Positions 23,042-33,948 of a DNA stretch of 64,000 nucleotides are shown here, one piece after another. The stretch's first letter is position 1. The number at the start of each line of letters is the position of its first letter. The position numbers and the translations under genes are program-made. The notes beneath the pieces were generated by a model, which was given only the letters and a program-made list of their open reading frames with translations, had not been told where the DNA came from and made no database searches. The DNA comes from Massospora cicadina (taxonomy: Eukaryota > Entomophthoromycota > Entomophthoromycetes > Entomophthorales > Entomophthoraceae): NCBI GenBank assembly GCA_022478985.1, contig JAKSZP010009192.1, positions 372,001-436,000 of the forward strand. The letters are read 5' to 3'.

Positions 23042-24560
23042 ATGGTGGAACTATACGCTTTTCATGAATTTGGATCATTTTCCAAAATGGGATTGCTGCC
23101 GGGAGTTACCAAAAGTGTCAAAGTATTAGTGGATTGCGAGCAGCTATCTGATCTGACTATGAGTCAGCAGGAGGACGTGCTCCAATTATTTGAAAAATAT
23201 TGGACGATATTTGCTCAGAACAATCATGACTTAGGATGTGCAAAAAACGTACTCCACAAAGTTGATATGGGGGAATGTCTGCCAATACAAATGAGACCTG
23301 TTTGTAGGTCAAGAACAGCGGAAGTGGAGGTCAGCAATGATATAAGCAAGTTGGTGGAACATGGGTTACTCATTCCATCATCAAGCTTATAGGTGAGTCC
23401 GATCATGTTGGTAAAAAAGAAGGATTGATCAAATCTAGTAGTGATCAACTATCGCCAACTAAACAAGATCACTTAAAAAGACTCCTTTCCACTGCCCCAA
23501 ATTGACAATGTGCTTGATCGCCCTGGGGGAGGCAAAAAAATTATGGCGATGAATCTGATTTTGGGCTATTGGAAAATCAATTTGTCAAAAGAAGATCAGG
23601 AAAAATGTGTGATAATTACCGCACAAGGACTGTACCAGATGACCAGAATGCCCCAAGAATTATGCAATGCGACGGCGACTTTTCAGCAAGCTATGGATTC
23701 AATACTTAGCGACCTGAAGCTATCCTGCATGTTAGTCTACTTAGACGATATCAATGTCTTCAGTAGGACCTTCTCCTTTCATTTGGAGCATCTGGAGGAA
23801 GTTTTCAAGTGGTTGTCAGTGGAAAATCTAAAAATTAAGCTGAGAAAATGCCACTTTTTCAAAAAAGAACTCAAATACCTAGGGTTTATTATAAACTCTA
23901 ATGGATTACAACTGCAACCCATGAAAATAGAAGCTATCGAGTGGGTATCAATCCCAAAAAGTGTTTGGGATATTCAAATCTTCTTGGGAATGGTTGGGTA
24001 CTATTGCTTATTCATCAAGGACTTCGCTGGAATTGCCAAACCTCTATTTCACCTACTTAAGGATCCAAAAAAAAAGGATTTGTGTGGAACGAAGAGGCAT
24101 AGAAGTCATTTGATAAGCTCCAAAAATATCTCATGAGCAACCCAGTGTTGAAATACCTGAATTTTAGTTTAGAATTCATCATCCAAGTGGATGCCTCGTT
24201 AATGGCGATTGGAGCCATTCTAAGAAAATAGATGAAAATGGGGACAAACATCCAGCAGCCTACATGAGTAGAACACTATTGCCAGTGGAAAGAAACTATA
24301 CCATGATAGAGCGAGAGTGTCTGGCGGTCATCCATGCCTGCAAACAATTCTGAGTCTACATACATGGAATGCACTTTAAAGTCATAATCGACCACTTGTC
24401 CCTGTGCTGGCTTCATAACCTGAAGGAACCAGAAGGCTGATTGGCCCAATGGGCTTTAAAGCTGCAAGCCTATAATTTCAAAATTATCTATTTGAATGGA
24501 GTGGTACATCAGAATGCTGATGGATTGTCTCAATTGCCAGTTGTTCATGTGATCTATCAT
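23042..24560 (+). pseudogene. Element C reverse transcriptase and RNase H
   Basis: RT N-terminus in 23,042-23,392. SPIMLVKKKD and VINYRQLNKIT lie around 23,400-23,475. The palm catalytic box LVYLDDINVFS is intact near 23,733-23,765 within the 208-codon open stretch 23,510-24,136. RNase H: VDASLMAIGAIL near 24,190, ERECLAVIHACKQF near 24,312, then HFKVIIDHLSL. Stops at 24,351 (R to stop in QFRVY) and 24,438 (GRLAQ) are CGA-to-TGA changes. Frame otherwise nearly readable. Confidence 0.85.
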
Positions 24561-24569
24561 CAGGAGGAT

Positions 24570-25766
24570 GCACTATTCCAATGGATGATCAAAGGAGATA
24601 TCAGGGATGAACCCCATGAAATTCGGAATGCATTACAAAAAGCCATGGAAAATACTAAATTTAAGGATAATCAATTATACAAAATGATTGAAGGAAAACA
24701 TATTTATTTCCTAAACATCAGAATGAGCGGATATCATTTGAGCCACTCACAAGGTCATTGGCCATGGTGGCCTAAGGAAAACAGTGGATCATATTTGCCA
24801 GTATTACTACTGGGAATCAATCAATTATGACATCACGGATTACTTAGCCTGCTGTGTGGAATGTCAGCTACACAACCGCACAAGAGCATTGTAGGATACC
24901 AGCTAGTACGCCCATGTTTCACATGGCACATGGTGTCCATAGACGTTATGGGACCATTAAGCATCAGCACCGGAGGAGTGAAGTATATAATCATCACAAT
25001 AGATCACTTAACCCAATGTGTCAAAACAAAAGCCCTCAGCAAAGTAGACGCAATAAATATGGCGAAATTTATACTTGACCAAGTGATCTATCAGCATGGT
25101 TGCCCTCAAGTCATTATCAGTGACAATGGAACCAACTTTAATTCACATGTGATTCCCAGGCTTAACGAATTAATTGGGAATCCGCGGTGTTTTATACATC
25201 CCCTATCATCTAGAAACAAATGGAATGGTGGAAATAGTGAATGCAACTCTAGCCTCAACCTTATGAAAATTGGTAGTGGGGAAAACTTCTGCGTGGGGAG
25301 CATATCTGAGTTTGGTCACTTTTGCTTATAATATCAGTTACCATTTGGCGACTAAGAAAACGCCATTCAAACTGTTATACGGGTGGAAAGCTGCATTGCC
25401 GCTGATATTGTATTCAGCAGTAGAGCCATCTTTGGGGATGAGTGCTGAACATTATCTATCCCAACTGGCCAAAATCTTGATTCAATTACAATCTTAGGCA
25501 TTCAATATGACATTGAGGAAAAGAATCAATGGGAAGAAAACAGATGACTAAAATTGACTTCCATTAAAAAGTATACCAGGTGGGCGATAGGGTAGCCTAT
25601 TGTGATACCCAAGGGTTTGGGAGAAAAAAATAAGTTGGACATCCTATGGATGGGACCATTCAAAATTATTGTCAAGTCAGTGAATGATGCCTATATGATC
25701 AAAAATATTGAGGATGGTCACATAGTCAATAGAGTCCACGCAAAATACTTAAAGTATTGGACTTAG
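24570..25766 (+). pseudogene. Element C integrase
   Basis: The zinc-binding part (around 24,730-24,880) is recognisable with CCVECQLH near 24,850. The core in frame 24,861-25,331 shows SIDVMGPLS (first Asp), VIISDNGTNF (second Asp) and the region of the third acidic residue, damaged near 25,225. The C-terminal GPF segment is ILWMGPFKIIVKSVNDAYM at 25,640-25,700, and the protein ends AKYLKYWT at 25,766. There is no chromodomain after it. Confidence 0.8.
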
Positions 25767-26309
25767 GAAAAAAACTAAAAATAAAAAAATGCATAAAAAT
25801 ACAAAAAAGTAGAAAATATTAAAAAACAATCAAATTCAAACAGTAATGCATCTAGCAATATTCCCACCTACCGAGCATGGAGGAAGGAATAGTAGTGGGC
25901 ATGAGTCCCAAGTGTTGGCAGGATCAGAAAGGGCTGAAACTAGGTCCACAAGAATAGTCCTTATCAACAAGATGTTGAGACCCGTCCTGGGGTTGGTACG
26001 TGTGGCAAGAGTGCCAGTAAAACCCATCCTGGGGTTTGTACAGGTGGACCAGTTGATCTCTCACAACTGATGTGAAGACATGACTGGCGCAGCATTATGT
26101 CATGGGAACTGTGCTTGAGAAGAGGTGGCAACGGTTAGAAATCAAGGATACAAAGTCATAAAACTGAGCACATGGGCGTTGAGTGCGTACAGAGCTGCAC
26201 TATGCTGAGGACATAGAAATATGACAAACCAAATATGAGCTCCAGATGAGATGTCTTCTATTCCTGAGGGTTCTATCTTCCATTGGATATCTGGTCAAGA
26301 AGGGGGATG
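25767..26309 (+). other. Element C 3' untranslated region with polypurine tract
   Basis: No coding signal carried on from pol. AGAAGGGGGA at 26,298-26,307 just before TGTCAG is the polypurine tract for plus-strand priming. A short direct repeat (CCTGGGGTT..GTA) occurs at about 25,985 and 26,028. Confidence 0.6.
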
Positions 26310-27239
26310 TGTCAGAATTGCAGATGACCACATAGTCTAACCCTTTGACCAAATATGAGATTTGATGATTATGTTATAATTGTAGAGGGTCAGCAATAGT
26401 AGCTGACTGATGAGAATATCATCGGGAGGAATCCCTGATGATATTAGAAGTTGGTGACTATGAATTATTGTCAGGCAGCATCCCCAACGACATTTGAGGC
26501 TGCTGACAGATGACAATTTTTCAGGAATCATCCCCAATGAAATTAAGCAATAATTCAATATTTGGATAATCCCCAATAGTCAAATTATAAGAATTGTTCA
26601 GATTGGAATAGATTGGAGTCATCAGAAAATATTAAACATTTGAACGCTAGAGGAAAGGTGTAATCATCATTGGCCAAAACAATTGGTTTTTTGTACCTAA
26701 TACCAATTGTTTGATCCAACAAACGCCCGAGGATTATGCTGCCTAGAAAACCCAAGGCAACGGTACCCATCGAGATTTGGTGCCTAATACTAAGGGTCAA
26801 AATCAGTATAGGAGCACTCTATTCTCATTAGACAGCTGAAAAGTTGTGTGCTTATTCTAACTATAAAAACCCCCAAATAATTCCCTAACAAAATTAGATT
26901 CAACTTGATATTAGCTTAGTTGTCAAACATTGGTTGATTAACATTACTCTTAAGAGAAGAGTACAAGGATCAGATATCCTTAGGATTAGCAATATCAAAA
27001 TCTCCGCCTGGCTCTGCGAAAAGGGAATAGGGAAAGTGTTCCCTACCAGAATATCTTCAAGAAGAGGCACCAGTTTAGCGTGGACTTTACTCTCAACGTG
27101 GCTTTTTGCAGCCAACTATAATAATAGTCTTCATACTATTATTGCCCCAGTCTATCAAATAATCAACGCCAGGATCCACGAATCTGTGCAGTTGAAATCC
27201 AGGGCTGAAAAGCGAGCAACAAAGCCCAAGATTTTAACA
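26310..27239 (+). repeat. 3' LTR of element C
   Basis: TGTCAGAATTGCAG to TTTTAACA, followed by the GTATT target duplication. The close match to the 5' LTR indicates a fairly recent insertion compared with the decayed elements around it. Confidence 0.9.
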
Positions 27240-30056
27240 GTATTCTTGACCCCGCATACACTTTCTCCATCTCTGTACTGCTGAGAAAACTGACTTTGAA
27301 GGCCCAAACTATTGGGCCTAGTACAGCAATAGCCTACCTACATTTAGTACAATCAATGACATCAGCTTCATTCATGTATTTGGAAACCTCTGTGACTTTG
27401 GTTTAGAATAACCTTCTACCATATCTCTAGTTACCACCTCCATATGGGAAGATCTTACCCCAGAACAAAGGATTAAAGTTGATGAGTCCTTGATGAAATA
27501 CTCAGACTTTTTTCTCCGCATCCACATATAAGTTTATCAAGATGAAATGGGATTTCATAAGGTGGAAAAGGGTGATGCTAAACCAATATGCTCATGCCCT
27601 TACCAAAAAGAGCAAGGTGTAAGAGGCTCAGGCCAAAACCAATTTCAAGAAGTTTCTAACTTTAGAGTTCTTGGTTCCCTCCCAAAGCCCTAGGGTATCT
27701 CCTCTCCTACTTGTTAAAAAACAAAGAAATAGAAGCCATTGAGTTGACATGGATTATCGTAAGCTTAATGCAGTAATGCAAAAAGATAGCTACCCTCTTC
27801 CATGAATCAATGATTCCTTTGGCTCCTAGCAGGGGCCAATTTTTTTACAAAATGGATCTTTAAATTGGTTACTGGCAAATCAAGTTGGCTCCCAAGGATC
27901 AATCCAAGTGCAATCTTATAACAAACAATGGGCTGCTTGAACTGACCCAAATGCTGTGGGGGCTATGTAAGCTCATGCCACCTTCCAGAGTTTATGGTTG
28001 GGCTCCTAGGTGATCTAAAAATGTTTTGCATCATAGTCTACCTTAAAAATATTACCATCTTCTCCAAGACTTTCAATTATCACTTAGATTATCTTTTTCA
28101 AGGTTTATGATTACCTCCAATAATCTTTCTTAAATCTTAAGCCCTTCAATTGTTGCTTCTTCCAACCTGAGATGGATATTCTTGAGCACAATGTCACTAA
28201 ACAAGGATTTAGTCTTTACTGGAAAAGATCACAGCCATAGAAAAGATGACGCCGTCTCAAATGACTTCAGAAATCCAAGTATCTAGCCGTGGTAGGGTAA
28301 TAAATACATTTCATTCCCAGTTTGCTGACCTGGTGAGCCCTTGGTATATTTGCTACCCTAAAACGTACCCTTCAAATGGACCACTAACATAAATAATCTT
28401 TCAAACTCATTAGTATCACGCTCATTCCTAAGCCTATGTTAATCCATCTGAACTTTGACCAACCCTTTTTATTGTTTACAGATGCCATCAACGTCAATGT
28501 AGGGGCCATCCTAGACAAACTGGTTGAACAACATGTCAACTGAACCATAACTTATTTCAGTAAAACTTTACCTAAATCCTAATAAAATTACAACATCATT
28601 TGAATGTGAATGTTTAGAATAATTTCTTATGGTCAAACACTTTCCGCCATACTTATATTAGAGCCAATTTACTATTGTCACCGATCACGCTTCTTTAAGG
28701 TAGCTCCAGAAGATGAATGATCCCAATGATCATTTGGCCAGATGGGACCCCCGGCTACAGAGCTATGACTTTTTGATAGTTCATTGGGTGGGCACTGCTC
28801 ATCAATATGCAGATGAACTATTCATGATGATGACCCTCGCTGTATTGTTACCTGAGGAACACTGCCTGTAGGATATTACTGGTTAGCTATAAAGATGGAA
28901 ATTGTAACACCTGAAAATAATATAGATGCTACAATTAATGACTCAGAACACTAAAATACTATATGGCATGTTATATAGGGTCAACAGGAAGTGGCTTCCC
29001 TATCTATGATCCTTCTTAAGAAATGAAGTTAAACTATTGGGACACGCCCATCTAGTACATAGGGCGGTCAAAAAACCTATAAATGGGTATGAAAGCAATG
29101 CTACTGGGACCAATGTTTAAGACTATAAAGGAGGTTTTAGATGCTTGCTTGACATTCAGAACCGAAGATTGTCTGAACATTCACTTCCATCATGAAGTTG
29201 GTGCCCCTCCTCGCCTTTAGCATCGTTAGTGTGGATGTCATAGGGCCCTTATCCACAGGTCTCCATGGCATTGCTATATCATCATAGTCATTGGCATCTC
29301 ATCAAATGTGTTGAGGCCATTTTGGTATCTTCCGCCATTGCCAAGGCTACTGCATTATTCTTGTTTTGCTCTTTTCACCCAAAATGGGTGCTTTAGAGCT
29401 CTACTATCATACAATGGGTTGATTTTACTTCTCAAGTTGTCAAATATCACCTCCCTATTTAATATTAAATAGCTTTTTCTGCACTTTATAACTCTTTGAA
29501 AAATGGTGTGGTTAAGTGGAAAAATGGCACTCTAATTGCTATTCTCTGTAAATTGTATTCGCGGACCACTACAATGGAATCACTATCTGCCATCTGTTTT
29601 ACTAGCCTATTGGATCAGCTACCACTAAGTGATCATATTTCCATATTCCTGGTACTTTAAGGTAGGGAGCCTAAACTTCCCGTCAGTGTCCAGTCTTTGC
29701 TGGAAGACTCCTCTCTCAATACTACTGAATTGACGATGAAAACATTAGCAAATTTTACAAATAGGTTACAAGTGCTAGAATATAAGGGATCATCACTACC
29801 ACTTAGAAAACTACTCAATCAAATGACAAACTTCCCGCTATCCTCTTATTCCACATTGGATACCTTGAGCTATTCTATAAGCACTGACCTGGTGGTGGAC
29901 TGAATTAGTTAGATACTTCCTGTTCAGAACCTAACCATGTACTCTATAGGTCTGGCTCCAAACTCCATTGCTGATTTTGTTCAGAAAATAATAGTTAACC
30001 CTGTATATGCTAGGTTCATGCGCACTCATGTCCCCCTCCACCAGGATCTTGAGGGA
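27240..30056 (+). pseudogene. Element D protease/RT linker, RT, RNase H and integrase
   Basis: 27,240-27,420 continues the linker interrupted at 19,549 (AYTFSISVLLRKLTLK matches DYSGSLSVLLMNLTNELK of element G). RT at 27,450-28,330 with VYLKNITIFSKTF in place of VYLDDITVFSKTF near 28,035, so both catalytic Asp are lost. RNase H at 28,440-28,860. Integrase: VSVDVIGPLSTGLHG near 29,230 and VERVNGTLIA-type text near 29,510. 29,697-29,903 aligns with the integrase C-terminus of G. Heavily broken. Confidence 0.75.
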
Positions 30057-30388
30057 AGTAGAGACAGCGTTCATACTCCAGAATGTCCTGAATCATCTCA
30101 GGATCAGGCTGACAAAACATTTTATCTACCTCCAACAGGTTTGAGCCTTCCAAAATTGAATAGATCTTCAACAAATAAGCCTTTTCCCCTAACCAGCAAG
30201 AATTAATAAAAAAATCCTTGGGAATTGTCACGAGGTGAGACTCTGTATCAATGCCAGTGTCACCACCTTAAAGCATCAGTAAAATGTGAGAAAGGCAATC
30301 CTGAAGCCAATCTAAGTGAAAGGTCACGGCTCAACCCTTATATAGGATGAGAAGTAAAGATCCTGGACAAAGTAGACTTTAGAGCCCC
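30057..30388 (+). repeat. Element D 3' LTR, first part
   Basis: CTTGAGGGAAG near 30,047 matches the polypurine tract of element G. The LTR continues after the solo LTR at 31,283 to about 31,430, where CTATAGATATGAAATATTTT resembles CTATAAATATCAATACATTTT of the pol-less element's LTR near 15,245. The far end is uncertain. Confidence 0.5.
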
Positions 30389-31282
30389 TGTCAAGAGAGT
30401 GTCTGTAACTCTCTTGTTCCCAGCAAAGTGATGTGGAGCGCGAACCCACATTGCTAGGGAACAAGCCGTTAAGAGAATGGGGAATGAGGCACCTAGAATG
30501 GTGCTTGAGCAGGAGGTAACCCAGGCGAGGGTGTAAAGCACCACATATGAGACAGGTAACTAAGAAACCTCCCAACTCGAGCAGACACCAACAGGGGGTC
30601 CATAGTCGAGGGTAACTTGGAGTGAGTAGACTTGGGTGTCTTGGTCTGGAGGGGACCTAAACGGCCCAAGAAAGCACCTGGAATTTGGGTAAATTGTGAT
30701 AATAGGTAGCGACCCACATAGTTGGAGACTGTCCTGAAGAGGTCCACCACCATGTTCGCCCAAGGAGCCATTGTAAAAAAACATAAAATAACGGTTAAAT
30801 TTATTAAAGATAGTCGACCAACAAGGAATGTTAGTCGCAAAAACATATTTAAAGTGTGTTGGGGTAATTTGGGTTCTACGGAAATGCGCCCAAGCCTTGA
30901 TGCTACAATAAACAGATGCTTCTGTTTATTTTAGTAAAATACACCAAGAGTGCCTTCACTCAAGTAATCAGTTGAAGCTATATTTTACCTGAGCTTAGAA
31001 TTTCATAGCTAGAGTGGGACTCAAACCCTTGCTCTCCAACCAAGAGAATTAAACCATCCTTGTTCATAATGTAAATCGTTCGTTTTAGTGCCTGGGCCGC
31101 AATCAGAGGCTGGGCGTTTTGCACCCCATTAGTATCAACCTGGGCATGCTTGGATTGCACCCAGCGTTGATCTAAGGTGTGTTTCAGGTCAGGAAGAGCC
31201 TGAAGCTTCACCTTCTGGGCCTCCTGTCGCCCAGCCTTGTTTTTAGCATCTGTTCCCACTATAAAGTCATTCACCCATGACA
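30389..31282 (-). repeat. Solo LTR of the chromovirus family
   Basis: Minus-strand sequence starts TGTCATGGGTGAATGAC and ends ACACTCTCTTGACA. It is alignable along its length to the LTRs at 31,821 and 36,908, with GCCCC immediately on both sides (30,384-30,388 and 31,283-31,287), a perfect 5-bp target duplication. No internal sequence remains, so LTR-LTR recombination removed it. It contains TTTAAATA, then GTTGGTCGAC (30,813-30,822) about 30 nt later. Confidence 0.85.
30978..31281 (-). CDS. U3-encoded ORF in solo LTR, unknown protein
   Basis: Open from the LTR edge for about 100 codons. In the frame of the intact copy it begins (C)TG TCA TGG GTG AAT GAC, i.e. S-W-V-N-D-F-I-V-G-T; the ATG is missing because the base before the LTR is the C of the target duplication. 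It shares DLKHTLDQRW, AQPL, QALK and GFES/GFET blocks with the copies in B. It is uninterrupted although this LTR is clearly diverged, which suggests past selection on the protein. Highly charged, no known domain recognised. It can no longer be expressed as in a full element. Confidence 0.5.
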
Positions 31283-31430
31283 GCCCCCTCCATCAAAAGG
31301 CCCTTACTCACTCTATAGATATGAAATATTTTTACAATAAAGTTTTATTGTTAATTTCCTTAAACAAATTTAAATGTTTTCTATTCTTTGCTTAGTTACA
31401 ATAAGATGCATTGTAACCCAGGATAGTACA

Positions 31431-31733
31431 TATTACCTGACCCTGAAGAAGTGAAAGTGCTATGACATCGCAGTTCTCCAGCCATTAAAAAGAAAAAGTC
31501 ATCCCAAAGACCATTTGCAGCTTCCATTACTACAGCTTTAGCACCCAATTTTATCAACTTTCAATAATACCTTGAATAAAGCCAAAAGAGGTATCACTTC
31601 AAAAAATAATACAGTGTGGTATTAGATACTGAGGATGGGGAAGTGCTGCAGTTGGAGTTTCTTGTCAAGCTTATTCAGAAACTTAACCAAAAAAGATCCT
31701 TTTCCAAATGTTAGTCCCCAAATTATAGCACTA
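31431..31733. other. Unassigned
   Basis: Sequence between the end of element D's LTR and the Helitron-like terminus. No repeat or coding signal that I can support. Confidence 0.3.
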
Positions 31734-31820
31734 CTAGGGGGTTACCCGGCGTTGCTTGGATTTATATATTACCAGAGAATTTAAACTGATTAGGTTAGTT
31801 TTTATATTATAGATAACATG
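31734..31820 (-). mobile_element. Helitron-like 3' terminus, split by chromovirus B
   Basis: On the minus strand the segment ends CCAAGCAACGCCGGG, then TAACCCC and CTAG followed by T. This is the Helitron 3' signature: a short GC-rich hairpin (arms degraded by G-to-A), a few bases, then CTRR before a host T. The neighbouring 60 bp match a second copy at 42,632-42,730. The body resumes after chromovirus B at 37,748. Confidence 0.5.
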
Positions 31821-32113
31821 TGTCATGTGTAGATGACATTATAGTGGGGACCAACCCCAAAGATAAGGCTGGGCACCTGGAGGCCCAAAAGGCGAAGTTA
31901 CAGGGCCTCCTAGACCTGAAGCACACCCTAGACCAGCGCTGGGTATGGGCAAAATATGCTCAGGTTGGTCCTAGTGGGGTACCAAGTGCCCAGCCCCTGA
32001 CGTCGGGCCAAGCGTTAAAAAAATATCTTATAAATAAAGGTGGACGGATCAATTTAGTTGAGGAATGGGGATTTGAAACCTGTTACATCTATGAAATAAT
32101 GCGCTCAGGTTGA
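31821..32113 (+). CDS. U3-encoded ORF, 5' LTR copy without start codon
   Basis: Open for 97 codons in the same frame as 36,907-37,206: SCVDDIIVG, then KDKAGHLEAQKAKLQGLLDL, DLKHTLDQRW, AQPLTSGQALK and EEWGFET. The frame starts at the first LTR base, where the host base gives GTG instead of ATG. It lies upstream of the presumed transcript start, so it is probably not expressed from this LTR. Unknown function. Confidence 0.4.
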
Positions 32114-32656
32114 ATCCAACTTCAATCAATCACTCAAGTGAAGTCAGTTTTGGCCTATTCTACTAATTTGGATGGCAGTATTGCCCTATTGGTGAGTCGC
32201 TGCTTGGGCCCACTGCAGCATAGCCCCAATTTCCCCATCTGATCTTAAATACGTTTTCCCCGACCAACATTCCTTGTTGGTTGATTTCCCAAATAAAATT
32301 CCCCCGTTTTTTCCATTTTCAAAATGTTTATTACCAAAGGCTATGTGCGCGGACCTCTGTGAGGAGGTCTCACACTCCGTTCAATTTGCCATTTTGAACA
32401 CAATCTGATTTTTCCCAAGTGCACCATTGGTTCACCCAGGTCCCCTCCAACCTGGTCCGTTTACCTCTCATCTTCTTATGCACTGCGTCATTTTTGGGTG
32501 TTTCCTGATCGCGCTTTTTGGTTTTAGTTATTATTGCTCCAGCACCCTCTGCTGGGCGCTAGTACCTTTAGTACTAACTGCTAGTTTCCACACGTTGGCT
32601 CTGTGCACCAAGCACCTCCACACTGGAACAGGAGAGGTATAGATACTCTCCTTACA
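31821..32656 (+). repeat. 5' LTR of chromovirus B
   Basis: TGTCATGTGTAGATGAC to CTCCTTACA. CTTAAATA near 32,245 is TATA-like and is followed about 30 nt later by GTTGGTTGAT (32,276-32,285). U3 contains an open copy of the U3 ORF (to 32,113), but the base before TG is host DNA, so it lacks the ATG. Confidence 0.9.
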
Positions 32657-32657
32657 T

Positions 32658-32670
32658 TAGTCGACCAACC
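32658..32670 (+). promoter_or_regulatory. Primer-binding site, self-priming type
   Basis: TAGTCGACCAACC directly follows the LTR. GTCGACCAAC (32,660-32,669) is the exact complement of GTTGGTCGAC in the solo LTR (30,813-30,822) and one or two transitions away from the matching segment in B's own LTRs (GTTGGTTGAT, GTTGGTCAAC). In copy A both partners changed together. Confidence 0.6.
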
Positions 32671-32935
32671 ACTTTTTTATGTGCACGAACTTTTTCTGTG
32701 TGGACCTTTTCTGAAGTAGAAACAGTGGGCGCCATCTGTGGGTTTTGGCTGTCATTAGCCACACTGCTGTTTCTTCTTTTGCCTAAAGGTTGGAGCAACT
32801 TGGCATTATTATGGTTGCCTCCAACTGGAAAGTATTAACCCTTCATGTTTGTACCTGGTGGATTTGGATGCTTCAATGTTCAAAAGTTGTGGTTCCCCAA
32901 CTTTCCGCCAAATTAATTAAATTCCACTCTGAGAA

Positions 32936-33720
32936 ATGAGTTTCCCTTTGTTGGCACATTCAGACGATGCCAGAAGAATTGGTCAGATGGGCCTGGGGGT
33001 GTTGGCCTTGGATAACATCAGGAATTCCATTGTGGTCCAAAAGATATGGTCATTCATGTCAGAAAACGCGTTTTATAATGAAAACCAGGTCTCTACTTCT
33101 GAACCGTTTATTAGTTCATATGTCCTGGATAAGGACCCTATTCCGGTATATCAGATTACCTCTAAGAACCCACGGTTGACCTCTACCATGATCCAGCGCA
33201 CTCAGGAAGTGGAGAAGGAACTTCGTTTTAAATATGATAAAGTATATGCACCTGTAGAAGGCATGGCGGGGTATGTGGCCTCAGTATTAAGAGTGGCCAA
33301 CTATCCCTCCCCCTTTTTGATTCCAAAACAGATTCTGTTGGAATGCTTGAGCCAGAGGAAGAAATCTTTGATGAAGTTTTGTTATTGTCTACCATAAATA
33401 AAGACCATTCCGGATATTTTCTACTGACTGCTACCCTCTCCTATCCTTTAGGGAAGCTCACCACTACTTTGGTGGATACTGGCGCCTCTGGAAACTTTAT
33501 AGACCAGTACTTAGCCGACTACCTTGGAATGAGTTACTTGCCAGGTGATGTGGTTAGAGGAGGGGCGTCCCATGGTATTCCCACTCTGAAGATCATTGGG
33601 ACAGTGGACTAACAGGTTGGCAAGTACCACTTGTCTTATCACTTCAGTGCGATCAAAAACCTCCTGTTCCCTATCATTTTGGGTGTGGAGTGGTGGCGGA
33701 AGTTTGACATTATACTAACC
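32936..33720 (+). pseudogene. Chromovirus B N-terminal protein and retropepsin
   Basis: ATG at 32,936 opens 153 codons with no capsid or zinc-knuckle pattern: LGVLALDNIRNSIVVQKIW, PVYQITSKNPRL, then VLRVANYPSPF. A one-base slip near 33,340 moves the reading to the frame of 33,343-33,612, which holds LVDTGASGNFIDQYLADYLG, the retropepsin active site with intact D-T-G. Copy A reads through this junction without a shift, so the slip is damage rather than programmed frameshifting. The total gag-equivalent is only about 180 residues. Confidence 0.7.
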
Positions 33721-33948
33721 TGAAGGAGAATACCCTGTCCCTCACCATGAAGAATGGTCGCACATTTTTTGTGCCTTTGTCAGAAGAGAACTCCCAGGGA
33801 AAATTACCCCACTGGCCCCACCGTCTCCCTTGTTGCCTTGCCTCAAAGCAGAAGCCCTCAGTGGGAATTCCTATACCTTCTTGCTTGGAGGGTTTGAAAT
33901 ACTCTTTTGATGTAGCATCTGCCAACGCACTCCCTGAGCACTCCGAGT

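Larger units (their letters stand above)
19550..27239 (+). mobile_element. Ty3/gypsy element C, complete, youngest nested insertion
   Basis: LTR 980 bp, PBS, gag with CCHC knuckle, retropepsin, RT, RNase H, integrase, polypurine tract, LTR 930 bp. Target duplication GTATC (19,545-19,549) and GTATT (27,240-27,244) differ by one C-to-T. Pol needs several stops removed to read through, so it is inactive. No chromodomain. Element E on the minus strand is an older relative. Confidence 0.9.
14387..31430 (+). mobile_element. Old Ty3/gypsy element D, split by two nested LTR elements and a solo LTR
   Basis: Four separated parts read in order when the insertions are ignored: gag 14,387-14,903; gag end and protease 18,060-19,549; RT to integrase 27,240-30,056; 3' LTR 30,057-30,388 plus 31,283 to about 31,430. 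Each part aligns with element G (57.4-64 kb). Both insertion points carry matching 5-bp duplications, which confirms that the pieces were once contiguous. Confidence 0.8.

Noticed and set aside
30493..30846. 117-codon minus-strand ORF in the R/U5 part of the solo LTR, and 32,427-32,642 and 37,416-37,661 in the B LTRs
   Set aside because: Weak similarity between copies, different frames and stops; unlike the U3 ORF the conservation does not exceed what shared LTR DNA explains.
31284..31292. GGAGGGGGC next to the minus-strand LTR taken as a polypurine tract of a full element
   Set aside because: It is formed by the flanking GCCCC target duplication and host DNA; no internal element sequence follows, and the perfect duplication shows a solo LTR.
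33343..33397. Programmed frameshift between the N-terminal protein and protease of chromovirus B
   Set aside because: Copy A is in one frame across the same point, so the overlap in B is explained by a one-base loss.
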